64,000 nucleotides of DNA, from positions 62,001 through 126,000 of the forward strand of contig JAJDCM010000132.1 of the NCBI GenBank assembly GCA_029260825.1. Reading direction: 5' to 3'. Of the stretch, positions 1 through 10,400 are shown piece after piece (the stretch's first letter is position 1; every line of letters starts with the position of its first letter). This DNA comes from Planctomycetota bacterium (GTDB lineage: Bacteria > Planctomycetota > JACOTG01 > JAJDCM01). The position numbers and the translations under genes were made by a program. Below the pieces are notes generated by a model, which was given only the letters and a program-made list of their open reading frames with translations, made no database searches and was not told where the DNA came from.

Positions 1-1
1 A

Positions 2-214
2 GCCAAAGACACCGATTTTGCCCTTCCCCTCGACCTCATGGTCTCCAATCGACACGCGTCCATCACCCGAGAGGGAGAGCAATACTGGCTGGAAGACCTC
101 AAAAGCAGTAACGGCACTTACCTCAGTGACAAACAGATTCACGGACGTGTCCTGATCGGACCCGGCACCATCTTTCTCGTGGGTCAAACCTACGTGGAAT
201 TCATGCCTCAATAA
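2..214 (+). CDS. FHA-domain protein, C-terminal fragment (runs off 5' edge)
   Basis: Open frame from the window edge translates to ...LMVSNRHASITREGEQYWLEDLKSSNGTYLSDKQIHGRVLIGPGTIFLVGQTYVEFMPQ*, with FHA hallmarks SNRHA and SSNGTYL; not in the ORF track because the start is outside. Confidence 0.85.
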   Translation, partial: AKDTDFALPLDLMVSNRHASITREGEQYWLEDLKSSNGTYLSDKQIHGRVLIGPGTIFLVGQTYVEFMPQ

Positions 215-266
215 GAAGCCGAAGAGACCAGGCCCGTACGAACTACCCATCAACAGGATCTACAGA

Positions 267-2516
267 ATGAATCTACCACGATTGTCCAAGGCGACCTTCG
301 AGGTTATTGCCGCGGCGGGAAAGCTCAGCAATGAGTCCGGACATCACTTCTTGGGAGTCGAGCACCTCTTCGTGGAACTCGCTCGAGATCCATCCAGCAC
401 CCTGGCGAAGACCCTCTCCAAATACACGATCGATCAGGCGATTATCAGCTCCATGCTCCCTGCCAAAGTTGACGAACAGGGAACAAGGGCCTGGGGTGAA
501 GAGCTCATCTACACCCCTCGCTCTCACAAAGTTCTTCAACTGGCCGGGAAAATCGCCGGGCAAAAAGATCAGGGGAACGTGGAGCCACGCCACGTGGTTG
601 AGGCCATTTTTCGGGAAGGTCGAAGCGTACCCCTGCGCGTCCTTCGGGCCAAAGGTGTGGACCCGGTCGGCATTCAGGTCGAGCTCGATGACACTCCCGA
701 GCCAACGGAAAACCCGACCCCGTACCTCGATCGATTCGGTCGAGACATCACCGCCCTTGCTCGATCAGGTTCCCTCACTCCGGTCATCGGGAGGAAAAAA
801 GAGATCAATCTCCTCTCCCAGGTCCTCCTCCGGAAGAACAAGAACAATCCGGTCCTGACCGGCGATGCGGGAGTCGGCAAGACCGCGGTGGTAGAAGGAT
901 TCGCCCAGTCTCTGGTTGACCCGGCGTGCCCCGAGCCTCTCCGAAAATGTCGAATTGTCGAGTTATCGATCACCAGCATCGTGGCCGGAACGAAGTTTCG
1001 GGGAGAATTCGAAGAACGAATGGTGAACATCAAGGACGAAGCAAGCAGCGACCCCAACATCATCTTGTTCCTGGATGAACTTCACACCATCGTCGGAGCG
1101 GGCTCCACCGGCACCGATTCCCTTGATGTCTCCAACATCCTGAAGCCGGAACTGGCAAGAGGAACCCTCCGCTGCATCGGCGCAACAACCATCAGTGAGT
1201 ACCGCAAGACGATCGAGCGGGATGCCGCCCTGGATCGCCGCTTCGAGAAGATCCTGGTCGAGGAACCAAATCGAGCGGATGCACTACAAATCCTCCAGGG
1301 AGTCTCGACGTCGCTGGAGGTTCATCATCAGGTCAAGATCAATCCGGATGCCATCGAAGCGGCTCTGGATCTGACCGTCCGCCACCTCCCGGATCGCCGT
1401 CTTCCCGACAAGGCAATCGATGCGCTGGATCAGTCCTGCGCACGGCGAAGGCTCCAGACACTGTGCTCTCCTGAATCCGATACCGAATGCTCCACGAATC
1501 CTCTGCCCATCGAGGCAAAAGATGTTACTCGCACCGTTTCCCAGTGGACCGGCATTCCTCTCGAGCGATTGACAAGCGACGCCAAAGACGCCCTGCTGAA
1601 CGTTGAGGCCGAGCTGCAAAAGCTTGTGGTCGGTCAGGACGAGGCTGTATCGGCGGTATCCAGAGCGATCGTCACCGCTCGCGCCGGTCTTGCCGCCCCC
1701 AATCGACCCATCGGGGTGTTTCTCTTCATGGGCCCGACGGGGGTAGGCAAGACAGAACTGGCGCGGAGTCTGGCCAAGGTGCTTTTTTCCGACGAAAAAC
1801 GACTGGTACGGTTCGACTGCTCCGAGTTCTCCGAACCTCACGGAATTGCCAAGCTGATCGGGGCGCCCCCCGGATACGTGGGGTATGAGGAAGAAGGACT
1901 GCTGATCAGCGCCCTTCGCACTCATCCTCACTCGATCGTTCTGTTTGACGAGATCGAGAAGGCTCATCCCCAGCTCTTCGATCTCTTTCTTCAGATCTTC
2001 GACGAGGGCCGTCTTTCAGGATCTCACGGTCATACCGCCGATTTCACCCAGTCAATGATCATCATGACGTCGAACCTGACGCCTCGACCCGGCGTCAAAA
2101 AAACCTCCCTCGGATTCCGCACTGGCCCCGAAGAAGAAGCAGTGCCGGTGGTTGAGTTCGAACCAAGGGAAGCTTTGATGGGTTACTTCCGTCCTGAACT
2201 CGTGAATCGAATCGACCAGATTCTTGTGTTCGAGCAACTCGGCGAGGAATCTCTCAACAAGATCGTCGATCACTTTCTCGAGGAAATCAAAACCCAGCTC
2301 GAGGCCAGGTCGATCGAAATCAGACTGGATAAGAAGGTTTACTCCTACCTCATCTCCATGGCCGAAAGCCATCTGTACGGCGCTCGCGAACTCCGCCGGG
2401 TTGTGGACGCGACGATTCGTCAACCTCTTGCAGACAAGATCCTTCGCGAAGACATCGAGTCCGCAACCATCCGAGTAACGGTGCGAAAGACCGGATTGAA
2501 TTTCATCGTCAAGTAG
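267..2516 (+). CDS. ClpA/ClpB-family AAA+ ATPase (Clp N-domain, two AAA modules, short middle region)
   Basis: Walker A GDAGVGKTAVVEG and GPTGVGKTELARSLA; Walker B ILFLDELH and IVLFDEIEKAH; IGAPPGYVGYEEEG; N-terminal Clp repeat. Confidence 0.93.
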   Translation: MNLPRLSKATFEVIAAAGKLSNESGHHFLGVEHLFVELARDPSSTLAKTLSKYTIDQAIISSMLPAKVDEQGTRAWGEELIYTPRSHKVLQLAGKIAGQKDQGNVEPRHVVEAIFREGRSVPLRVLRAKGVDPVGIQVELDDTPEPTENPTPYLDRFGRDITALARSGSLTPVIGRKKEINLLSQVLLRKNKNNPVLTGDAGVGKTAVVEGFAQSLVDPACPEPLRKCRIVELSITSIVAGTKFRGEFEERMVNIKDEASSDPNIILFLDELHTIVGAGSTGTDSLDVSNILKPELARGTLRCIGATTISEYRKTIERDAALDRRFEKILVEEPNRADALQILQGVSTSLEVHHQVKINPDAIEAALDLTVRHLPDRRLPDKAIDALDQSCARRRLQTLCSPESDTECSTNPLPIEAKDVTRTVSQWTGIPLERLTSDAKDALLNVEAELQKLVVGQDEAVSAVSRAIVTARAGLAAPNRPIGVFLFMGPTGVGKTELARSLAKVLFSDEKRLVRFDCSEFSEPHGIAKLIGAPPGYVGYEEEGLLISALRTHPHSIVLFDEIEKAHPQLFDLFLQIFDEGRLSGSHGHTADFTQSMIIMTSNLTPRPGVKKTSLGFRTGPEEEAVPVVEFEPREALMGYFRPELVNRIDQILVFEQLGEESLNKIVDHFLEEIKTQLEARSIEIRLDKKVYSYLISMAESHLYGARELRRVVDATIRQPLADKILREDIESATIRVTVRKTGLNFIVK

Positions 2517-2552
2517 GCAATATTATCGACATTTGATGGCAGCTCGGTGGGT

Positions 2553-3749
2553 CTACTTCCCGCCGACCACGTCCCTTGCCTTTTGCAATGAATCTTTGTC
2601 GGCCCTTCCCAGGCGTTCAAGGTGTTGAACAATCGTCTTTGCCATGTGGCGCGCGAGAAGCTCCCGTCCGAGCGGTGTGAGATGACAGTGATCGGTGTAA
2701 GTGATCCCGGGTTCCTCTTGAAATACCGACGTAGCATCGTTCAAGCCCACGCCAGGCCAGGCCAATGCCAGCTCCTGATACTTGCCTCGAAACGCATCAA
2801 AACAATCCTTGTAGTACTGACTGCGTCCAGGCATTCGCCCCTCGTAGTGGGCCGCCGATTCACGCTCATAGGGAGCCAACGTCTTTTTGTCAGGAAACAA
2901 CGCCATTGGCTGCAAGAAGGCCATGAAAGTTGCTTTCCGCCCCTCGCAAGCCACCGCGAGATGCTCCAACGCTCTCCCATAGGCCGTTGCAACTTCACTC
3001 GGATCGGGTGGATCGAAATCGGCAACCGTAGCCGGTGTTCGCTCCCGAAGATAACGAACGATCTTGAGTCGCGACAAACGGTAGCCGAACCACTCAGAAA
3101 GCCCCTTCCCCAGGGTCGGCTTTGGTGACGCGTAGCGACGGCTGGAATCATAGCGAGCCGGAGCGCCCGGCTCCCTGGTTCGGATGGCGGCGTAGGGTTC
3201 ATTGGTCCCGCTCAAACTCACCACGAGATCGGATTCGAGCTCATGATGACGAGTTGAGTACAGGAGGGCTTCTTGCCAGCAAACATAGGAAGGCGCACCT
3301 GCGTTCAACACCTCGATCTTGCGATCAAAAAGTCGTTCGCAATCCTTCCCCTCTTCCGCTAGATACTTCTCCAGGAGTGGAGCGAGAGTGTCAGCGTTGG
3401 TTCTCGCCGTGAAGCCCCAAGCCACAGAGCCACCAAGGAGCAAGACCCGAAAGGTATTTTCTTCCGGAACCTCCTGGATGGGGCCGTTTCGCAGACCAAA
3501 CCGATTCGTCTCCGTGACCTCACTCTTGACATCAGGCGCGATCCGATACATGAGGTAAGGATCCGGAGCCGTTCGCACGCTTTGATCAAAGCCCTGCATC
3601 TGAGCCAGAACTTCAGGAGGTGCTTGCGGAAGCTCCTTCAAAACGTGAAGCCCGATGGATCCGATTCCTTCCAGAACACCAATCGTCAAACCAGCGGCGA
3701 TCAGCACCGCAAGCAACCGAAACAGCCATGTCTTTCGCGACGTTTGCAT
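2553..3749 (-). CDS. Membrane-anchored SGNH/GDSL-like hydrolase family protein
   Basis: N-terminal TM segment, then VLLLGGSVAWGF (block I GGSV), VVSLSGTNEPY, and C-terminal YTDHCHLTPLGRELLA (DxxH). Confidence 0.75.
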   Translation of the reverse strand: MQTSRKTWLFRLLAVLIAAGLTIGVLEGIGSIGLHVLKELPQAPPEVLAQMQGFDQSVRTAPDPYLMYRIAPDVKSEVTETNRFGLRNGPIQEVPEENTFRVLLLGGSVAWGFTARTNADTLAPLLEKYLAEEGKDCERLFDRKIEVLNAGAPSYVCWQEALLYSTRHHELESDLVVSLSGTNEPYAAIRTREPGAPARYDSSRRYASPKPTLGKGLSEWFGYRLSRLKIVRYLRERTPATVADFDPPDPSEVATAYGRALEHLAVACEGRKATFMAFLQPMALFPDKKTLAPYERESAAHYEGRMPGRSQYYKDCFDAFRGKYQELALAWPGVGLNDATSVFQEEPGITYTDHCHLTPLGRELLARHMAKTIVQHLERLGRADKDSLQKARDVVGGK

Positions 3750-3817
3750 ATCCAGAAACCTTGTCCTACTTGATTTGAGGGTGCCGCCTCGTGCTCAAGA
3801 TGCAAACCCTGGCATCC

Positions 3818-4636
3818 TCAAAGCTCTTCGCCGCACTGCTTGCAATACCGGGCATCCGGGTCGTGCCTTCCTCTTCCACATCCTTTGCACTCGTGCAATG
3901 GAACGCCTTTGCGGGCGCTGTGCCGGGCAATTTCCGCCGATACAATTCCCGTGGGGACAGCGATAATCGCGTAGCCGATCACCATCAGCACCGACGAAAA
4001 CGCCTGACCAAGCGGGGTTTCTGGACTGAGATCTCCGTAGCCCACCGTCGTGAGAGTAACAATCGCCCAGTAAATACTCTTGGGGATGCTCGTAAACGCC
4101 GAGTCTTCCTGGCTCCCCTCGATGATGTACATGAGGGTTCCCATGATGACGGTAGTGGTGATCACGAAGAAGAAAAAGACGGTTATCTTCTCCCGACTCG
4201 CCCTCATCGCGCTGAGAAGCTCATTGGAACCGGACACGTAGCGCGAAAGCTTGAGAATGCGAAACACCCGCAAGAGCCGAAGGGTTCGAATCACGAGAAG
4301 AGAACCCGCACCGACGTGGAACAGCCCCAGGTACTCAGGAACGATGGAGATCAGGTCAATGATCCCAAAGAAGCTCCTCATGTAGCGAAAACGATGCTCG
4401 GCGACCCAGATCCGGGCCGCATACTCGATGGTGAATAGGATGGTAAAGCCCCACTCGAGCAAATCAAGAATGGTCCCGTATCGAACCTGGAAGTCGTTGA
4501 CACTTTCAAGCAATACCCCCACAACACTGATCAGGATGGCGTAGAGGAGGACGACGTCGAAGAACCTCCCTCGCGGAGTGTCGACGCCGAAGATGATGAC
4601 TCTCAGTCGTTTTCGAATACCTGGTTGATCGCCCAT
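3818..4636 (-). CDS. Voltage-gated-type potassium channel/ion transporter with C-terminal zinc-ribbon
   Basis: Selectivity filter TLTTVGYGDLSPETPLGQ; S4-like RTLRLLRVFRILKLSRY; C-terminus CKGCGRGRHDPDARYCKQCGEEL. Confidence 0.9.
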   Translation of the reverse strand: MGDQPGIRKRLRVIIFGVDTPRGRFFDVVLLYAILISVVGVLLESVNDFQVRYGTILDLLEWGFTILFTIEYAARIWVAEHRFRYMRSFFGIIDLISIVPEYLGLFHVGAGSLLVIRTLRLLRVFRILKLSRYVSGSNELLSAMRASREKITVFFFFVITTTVIMGTLMYIIEGSQEDSAFTSIPKSIYWAIVTLTTVGYGDLSPETPLGQAFSSVLMVIGYAIIAVPTGIVSAEIARHSARKGVPLHECKGCGRGRHDPDARYCKQCGEEL

Positions 4637-4695
4637 CCTTGCATTGGAACGAAAAACGCCTCCATGAGCAACCCATACTCTTGACTCGCCCGCTC

Positions 4696-5259
4696 CTATT
4701 CCATGCCTTGAAACTGCTCAAAGCTCTGCCCGCTCAAGAAGAAGACAAGCGAGCCGATGAAGAGTGCGAGATTACCAGCGATTGCAACCAGAAGAATGGT
4801 CCAGCCGACTTTGCGTCGACGATGGAACTGGTAGGCGAGATTCAAACCTGCGGGAATGGCCAGTGGTAGGTTGTGCAATCCAAGGGCGATCAAAGAAAGA
4901 CCAAGCCAGGCGTTAAGGGCAATCAGACGCCCTCTATATCGAGACTCATCCTGCACATATTTCCCCACCCCCAGCGCCAGCCACCAGGAGGGAATCGCCA
5001 GGGCCAAACCCATCCCATAGAGGAAGAAAAGGTTCGTCTCAAGCGTCCCGAGAGCCACTTTCAGAGTGACCGCCAGGAGATGGCCAAACGACATGACACC
5101 GATCATGATCCCGAAGAAGAGATTCATCCCCCAGAGGATGTCCATCCTTCTAGATTCGCGACGAAACCGATTCCGAAGCCCTCCCACCACGAGAACGGAC
5201 GTGAGCATCGCCACGAAAAGCCATCGACTTTCATTCAAGATCTGCTCAATGAATGTTTC
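4696..5259 (-). CDS. Multi-pass membrane protein, unknown function
   Basis: Several hydrophobic segments; start METFIEQ chosen inside the 4696..5289 ORF. Confidence 0.6.
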   Translation of the reverse strand, partial: ETFIEQILNESRWLFVAMLTSVLVVGGLRNRFRRESRRMDILWGMNLFFGIMIGVMSFGHLLAVTLKVALGTLETNLFFLYGMGLALAIPSWWLALGVGKYVQDESRYRGRLIALNAWLGLSLIALGLHNLPLAIPAGLNLAYQFHRRRKVGWTILLVAIAGNLALFIGSLVFFLSGQSFEQFQGME

Positions 5260-5414
5260 CATCACCGACCATCTCCAGGACTTGAACAATGCGGGCTAGC
5301 AGTCCCCATACTTACGGAAGAATCGCGTTCTAGGGTCGGATTTTTGTCGGATCCCTCGAGAGGGAGGCCTCCACCCACACACCAGGATGAAAAATCCAGA
5401 TCCAGCTGGCCTAC

Positions 5415-5453
5415 CAAACAATTGTTTGATACTATTGTTTCAAACACATGTTT
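5415..5453. promoter_or_regulatory. Operator-like cluster of AAACA/TGTTT inverted repeats upstream of the TetR gene
   Basis: Perfect palindrome CAAACAATTGTTTG (5415-5428), then GTTTcAAAC (5437-5445) and AAACAcaTGTTT (5442-5453). Confidence 0.55.
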
Positions 5454-5473
5454 ACTCCTCAGGAGCTTTCACC

Positions 5474-6118
5474 TTGAAAGACCAGACACAACTGCGTGTT
5501 GTCCAGGCAGCAGGGCCAATCTTTGCTGACAAAGGCTTTGATCGCGCAACCATTCGGGAGATATGCACCGCGGCCGAGGCCAACCTCGCCAGCGTCAACT
5601 ATCATTTCGGCGACAAGGAAACCCTTTACCTTGAAGCCGTAAGGCACGCTCATGCCCTCAAAATGGAGCAAGTTCCCCTCTCCCAATGGCCCTCCAACAC
5701 TCCTCCTGAGGAGCAGCTCCGGTTCTTCATCCGGGCCATGCTCTCACGCATGCTCGGAACCGACGAGCTCGACTGGGGAACCCGGCTTCTCATGCGAGAA
5801 ATGATCGAACCCACGATCGCGTGCAAGTCCATCGTTGAGGACTTCATCCGCCCCCAACTTCAGCTTCTTCTCTCGATTTTGGATGAGATGGTCCCCCAGA
5901 ATATTTCCTTTCATCGAAAACACCAGATGGCCTTCAGCATCGTTGGCCAGTGCTTGCACTATCGAGTCGCGAGAGAGTTCGTGAACCTATTGATTCCAGA
6001 AAAAGAACGGGCCGAACACTTCGACCGGAATCATCTGGTCGACCACATTACCGAGTTCTCCCTTGCCGCGATCAAAAACCTGCCCATCCCTGACTCATCG
6101 GAAAAGAAGACATCATGA
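5474..6118 (+). CDS. TetR-family regulator (CecR/YbiH-like), probable TTG start
   Basis: HTH AAGPIFADKGFDRATIREICTAAEANLASVNYHFGDKETLYLEAVRHA; AGGAG at 5461-5465 upstream of TTG 5474; stop overlaps the next ATG. Confidence 0.85.
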   Translation: MKDQTQLRVVQAAGPIFADKGFDRATIREICTAAEANLASVNYHFGDKETLYLEAVRHAHALKMEQVPLSQWPSNTPPEEQLRFFIRAMLSRMLGTDELDWGTRLLMREMIEPTIACKSIVEDFIRPQLQLLLSILDEMVPQNISFHRKHQMAFSIVGQCLHYRVAREFVNLLIPEKERAEHFDRNHLVDHITEFSLAAIKNLPIPDSSEKKTS

Positions 6119-7476
6119 ACCGCTCCAGTCCATTCATGAAGGAAACAGTAAGAATTGTTTTTCCCCTGGCGATTCTCGCCGTTGGTGTCCTCGGATTCAT
6201 GACCTTCGGTAAACCGGCAACTCCGGCAACCAATGTCGCAACGACCCAGAAGGCTCCACTCGTCCTGACCCAGGAAGTCCAGCTCGCCAGCGAGGGATTC
6301 ACCCTTGAAGTGGAAGGCGTCGCCACGACGTACCGGGAGATTCGACTCTCCGCCGAGGTCTCCGGGCGCATCGTCGAAAAGGGGAAGAATAGTCGTGCTG
6401 GAAGCTACGTACGTGCAGGTGACCTCCTCTTTCGCATCGATGAGACCGATTACCTCCTCGACGTCGAGCGACTGACCACTCAACTCCGTCAAGCAGACGA
6501 AGATCTCGCCGCGGTCGATATCGATCTCTCCAGCACACGATCGTTGATCCTCCTCGCCCAGGAGGACGTTGATATCAAGAAGAGGGAACTGAAGAGGCGT
6601 CTGGATCTTCAGGAAAGAAGCGCGGGAAGTCACAGCGCTCTGGACGAAGCAAGAACGTTCGAACTCTCCGCCAGGAACCTTCTTCTTGGTCATCGCAACC
6701 AGATTGCTTCCCTTGAGCAACGCAAACGAACTCTCTCCGCCGCACGCGATCTCGTTTTGAACCACAAAAAAACGGCGGAGGTGAACGCGGAAAGAACCAG
6801 AGTATCTTCACCGATCAACGGTCTGGTCATTCTCGATTCCGTCGAGGAAAACGACTACGTCAAGGTCGGCGATCTGCTGATCCACTTGAACGATACGGGG
6901 AAGATGGAGGTAAAATGCAACCTTCGCCTTGAGGAACTCTTCTGGATCTGGGATCAAGCCCACGTTCTTACCGCTCCCTCCGACATGGCCCGAAATCGCC
7001 TCGAAATCCCCGAAACAAAGGTCCAGGTTGCCTTCACCAGAAATGGCCAGGAGTCCATCTGGGAGGGAGTTCTCTCCCGGTACGAAGGAACCGGAGTTGA
7101 CCAGGAAACACGAACGGTTCCCTGTCGAGTGCGGGTCGATGAACCAACCCAAATTCGAAATGAAGGCGAGCAGGCGCCCGGTCGAAAGGCTTCCCTCCCC
7201 ACTCTCTTCAGCGGAATGTACGTAAAGATACGCATCCCGATCAATCCCGAGGAGCCCCTGCTTCAAGTCCCTGACCTGGCTGTTCGCCCCGGAAATGAAG
7301 TGTGGACGGTCAAGAATGGAAGCCTCAAGATTCAAAAAATCGCCATCGCCCGAGTCGAGGGAAGCCGGGTTCTGGCCCATCCAACCTCCTCCGGCCTCTC
7401 CCCCGGCGATCGCCTGGTGACATCCCCACTCAGCGCCGCGTATGACGGAATGGCCGTTGAGGAGGACACCCCATGA
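6115..7476 (+). CDS. RND efflux periplasmic adaptor subunit (HlyD/MFP family)
   Basis: N-terminal anchor, biotinyl-lipoyl-like GRIVEKGKNSRAGSYVRAGDLLFRID, coiled coil, VSSPINGLVILDSVEENDYVKVGDLL; overlaps RND gene start. Confidence 0.9.
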   Translation: MNRSSPFMKETVRIVFPLAILAVGVLGFMTFGKPATPATNVATTQKAPLVLTQEVQLASEGFTLEVEGVATTYREIRLSAEVSGRIVEKGKNSRAGSYVRAGDLLFRIDETDYLLDVERLTTQLRQADEDLAAVDIDLSSTRSLILLAQEDVDIKKRELKRRLDLQERSAGSHSALDEARTFELSARNLLLGHRNQIASLEQRKRTLSAARDLVLNHKKTAEVNAERTRVSSPINGLVILDSVEENDYVKVGDLLIHLNDTGKMEVKCNLRLEELFWIWDQAHVLTAPSDMARNRLEIPETKVQVAFTRNGQESIWEGVLSRYEGTGVDQETRTVPCRVRVDEPTQIRNEGEQAPGRKASLPTLFSGMYVKIRIPINPEEPLLQVPDLAVRPGNEVWTVKNGSLKIQKIAIARVEGSRVLAHPTSSGLSPGDRLVTSPLSAAYDGMAVEEDTP

Positions 7477-10400
7477 AGTCCGTCATTCAGTGGGCAATCA
7501 ACCAGACGCCGGCCATGAACACGATCATGCTGGCCCTTCTCGCACTCGGAATTCTCTGCGGTACCTTCCTTCATCGAGAGGAATTCCCCCGCTTCGATCT
7601 CGAGATCATCCTGATTTCCGTTCCCTATCCGGGCGCGAGCCCCGATGAAGTCGAGCGGGGTGTTTGCCAGAAGATCGAGGAGGCCGTTCGCTCCATCGAC
7701 GGAATCAAAAAGATCACCTCCGTGGCGTCAGAGGGATCGGGAAGCGTAATCGTCGAAATAAAGAGCGATGCTCCCGACGTACAAAGGATCCTGAGCGAGG
7801 TCGAATCCGAGGTCAATCGAATTCCAAGCTTTCCCGAATTGATCGAAGAGCCGGAGATCAAGCAACTGACCTTCCGAAATCCTGCCATCACGGTGGGAGT
7901 TGTTGCGGTCAGCAATGAAGCCCACGACAGCGAGATCACCCTTCGCGACCTTACCGAAAAGGTCAGGGAAGACCTCCTGGCGATCCCTCAGATCTCGGTG
8001 GCTAATATTCAGGCCGCACAGGATTACCAGATCGATGTGGAGATCTCCGAGACAACCCTCCGAGAGTACGGATTGACTCTCACGGATGTTGCCGATCGTC
8101 TACGGCTCCAGAACCTCGAGCTTCCCGGAGGCCAGCTCAAGAGTTCGTCCCAGGAGTTTCTCCTTCGCGGAAAGAACAAACGAGTTCTAGGGACCGAGAT
8201 CAGAGAGATTCCCCTGATCACAAAACCCCACGGAGTCGTCCTCACCGTGGGAGACCTGGGAGAAGTTCGGGACGGTTTCATCGATACGACTTCAATCAGT
8301 CGGATCAACGGCAATCCAGGCCTCGCCATTTCCGTTTCAGCAGCAGCACGAGAAGATCTGATCGCAATGGCCGACGCGGTTCGGGACTACGTAGCCGAGA
8401 AGGAACTTCCTCACGGTTATGAATTTTCCCTCTGGGGCGACTCATCCATCGACGTCCGAGAACGCCTTGAACTCCTCAAGCGAAATGGACTCCAGGGGTT
8501 GCTCCTGGTCTTCCTTGTCCTCGCCGTTTTTCTCGAGTTACGTCTCGCCTTCTGGGTCGCCCTCGGCATTCCGATCGCAATCCTCGGAGCCTGTGTCGTT
8601 CTCTGGCAATTCGACCAGACCTTGAACATGCTTTCGATGTTTGCGTTCCTGATCGCGCTTGGAATCGTGGTGGACGACGCCATCGTCATCGGCGAAAACA
8701 TTTATGCCCATCGAGAAAAAGGAAAGCCATTCATGAAGGCGGCGATCGATGGCACCGTGGAGGTCGTTCCTTCGGTAGCGACATCCATCGCCACGACGAT
8801 TCTCGCCTTCATGCCCATGTTTTTTGTTACCGGTGTCATGGGAAAATTCCTGGCCATCATCCCCCTTGCGGTGATCGCCATGCTCGTCATTTCCCTTCTT
8901 GAGGCCACACTCATTCTTCCCTGTCATCTCGCCCACGATCCCGGCAGCTCTCGCCCCACTTTGCTTTCCCGAAGCAGAGCCCTCAGGAGGCAGAGCTCAG
9001 CAGTTCTGACACGTTGGGTCATTGCCCCTCCCGTCATCACCATCGCATTTCTTTTCGAAACGTTTGTCTATCCTTTTCGCCGCGCCGGGGCCGCGGTGGG
9101 GTTCGTTAATCGCAGCTTCAGCAGGGTCCTTCACGGATTCATCGAGAAGGTGTATGTCCCGGCCCTTGATTTCTCGATTCGGCGCCCCGGCGTGGTCATC
9201 AGCATCATTGCATCCACTCTGCTCATCTCATTTTCCCTTGTCCGCAACGGTACCGTACCCTGGGTTATCTTCCCCAAGATGGATGCCAGGAGCATTCAGG
9301 CTCAGATCATCTATCCGAACGGAACACCCAGCCAGGTCACCGATGCGGCAACTCGTCGAATCGAAGACGCAGCGCGACGGATTCACGAGCAACACAAAGA
9401 AAAGGGGGAGCCATTGATCAGGCTCTCCCACCGCCTGGTTGGCCTTGTCGAGAACCAGGCACCGGGACGAGCGAAGGACCAGACGAGCGGCAGCCACGCC
9501 GGTGCGGTGAACATAGAACTCCTCGACAACAAGGATCGAGAGACCCCGAGCAAGAAAATCGTTGATCTCTGGCGAACGGAGTCTGGTGAGTTTCCTGGGG
9601 CCGAGACACTCACGTTCAAGAGCGTCAAGCACGGTCCGGGGGGAACTCCCATCGAATTCAAACTACTCGGCCCTGCCGAGAAGATGGACGACCTTGAAGC
9701 AGTCGTCGAGGAGTGCAAGGAGAAACTTCGTCGTTACCCGGGGACCTTTGACATCTCGGACGATTCAAGCCCGGGTAAGTGGGAGATGCAAATCACCGTG
9801 AAGGACGAATCCCGAACCCTTGGGGTTCCCCTTCAAAAAGTAGCAGGAACCGTTCGCGCGGCTTACTATGGCGAGGAAGTGATGCGCCTGCAGCGCGGCC
9901 GCCACGAGGTGAAGCTCATGGTTCGCTATCCCGAGAACGAAAGGCATTCCCTCTCCGACTTCAGCGAGATTCATGTGGATGCGGGCGATGGAACGAAGCG
10001 CCCGGTGACCGAGCTCGCCAACATCGACCTGAATCGAGGCTATTCCGAAATCAACAGGATCGATCAGAGCCGCTCCATCACCATTCGGGGAGACGTCGAC
10101 GAAACGGTCGCCAACGCAGCGAACATCGTCACCGATCTTCAGGAAAACTTCATGCCTGCCTTACTGGCCAAGCACCCGGGAATCAAAGTGCGCTGGGAAG
10201 GCCAGCAGGAACAAACCTCCGAGTCCATGCAGAGCCTCTTGATCGGACTTGCCATCGCGCTGATCGCGATGTACGTCCTGCTCACCCTCGAATTCACCTC
10301 CTATCTCCAGCCTGCGTTGATCATGGCGGTGATCCCCTGCGGAGCAATCGGCGCTCTCTGGGGTCATGCCTTCATGGGGCTCCCCTTCACTCTCTTCAGC

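Noticed and set aside
1284-1967. 227-aa minus ORF inside the Clp ATPase gene
   Set aside because: Shadow of the strongly conserved AAA+ coding frame, no motif of its own
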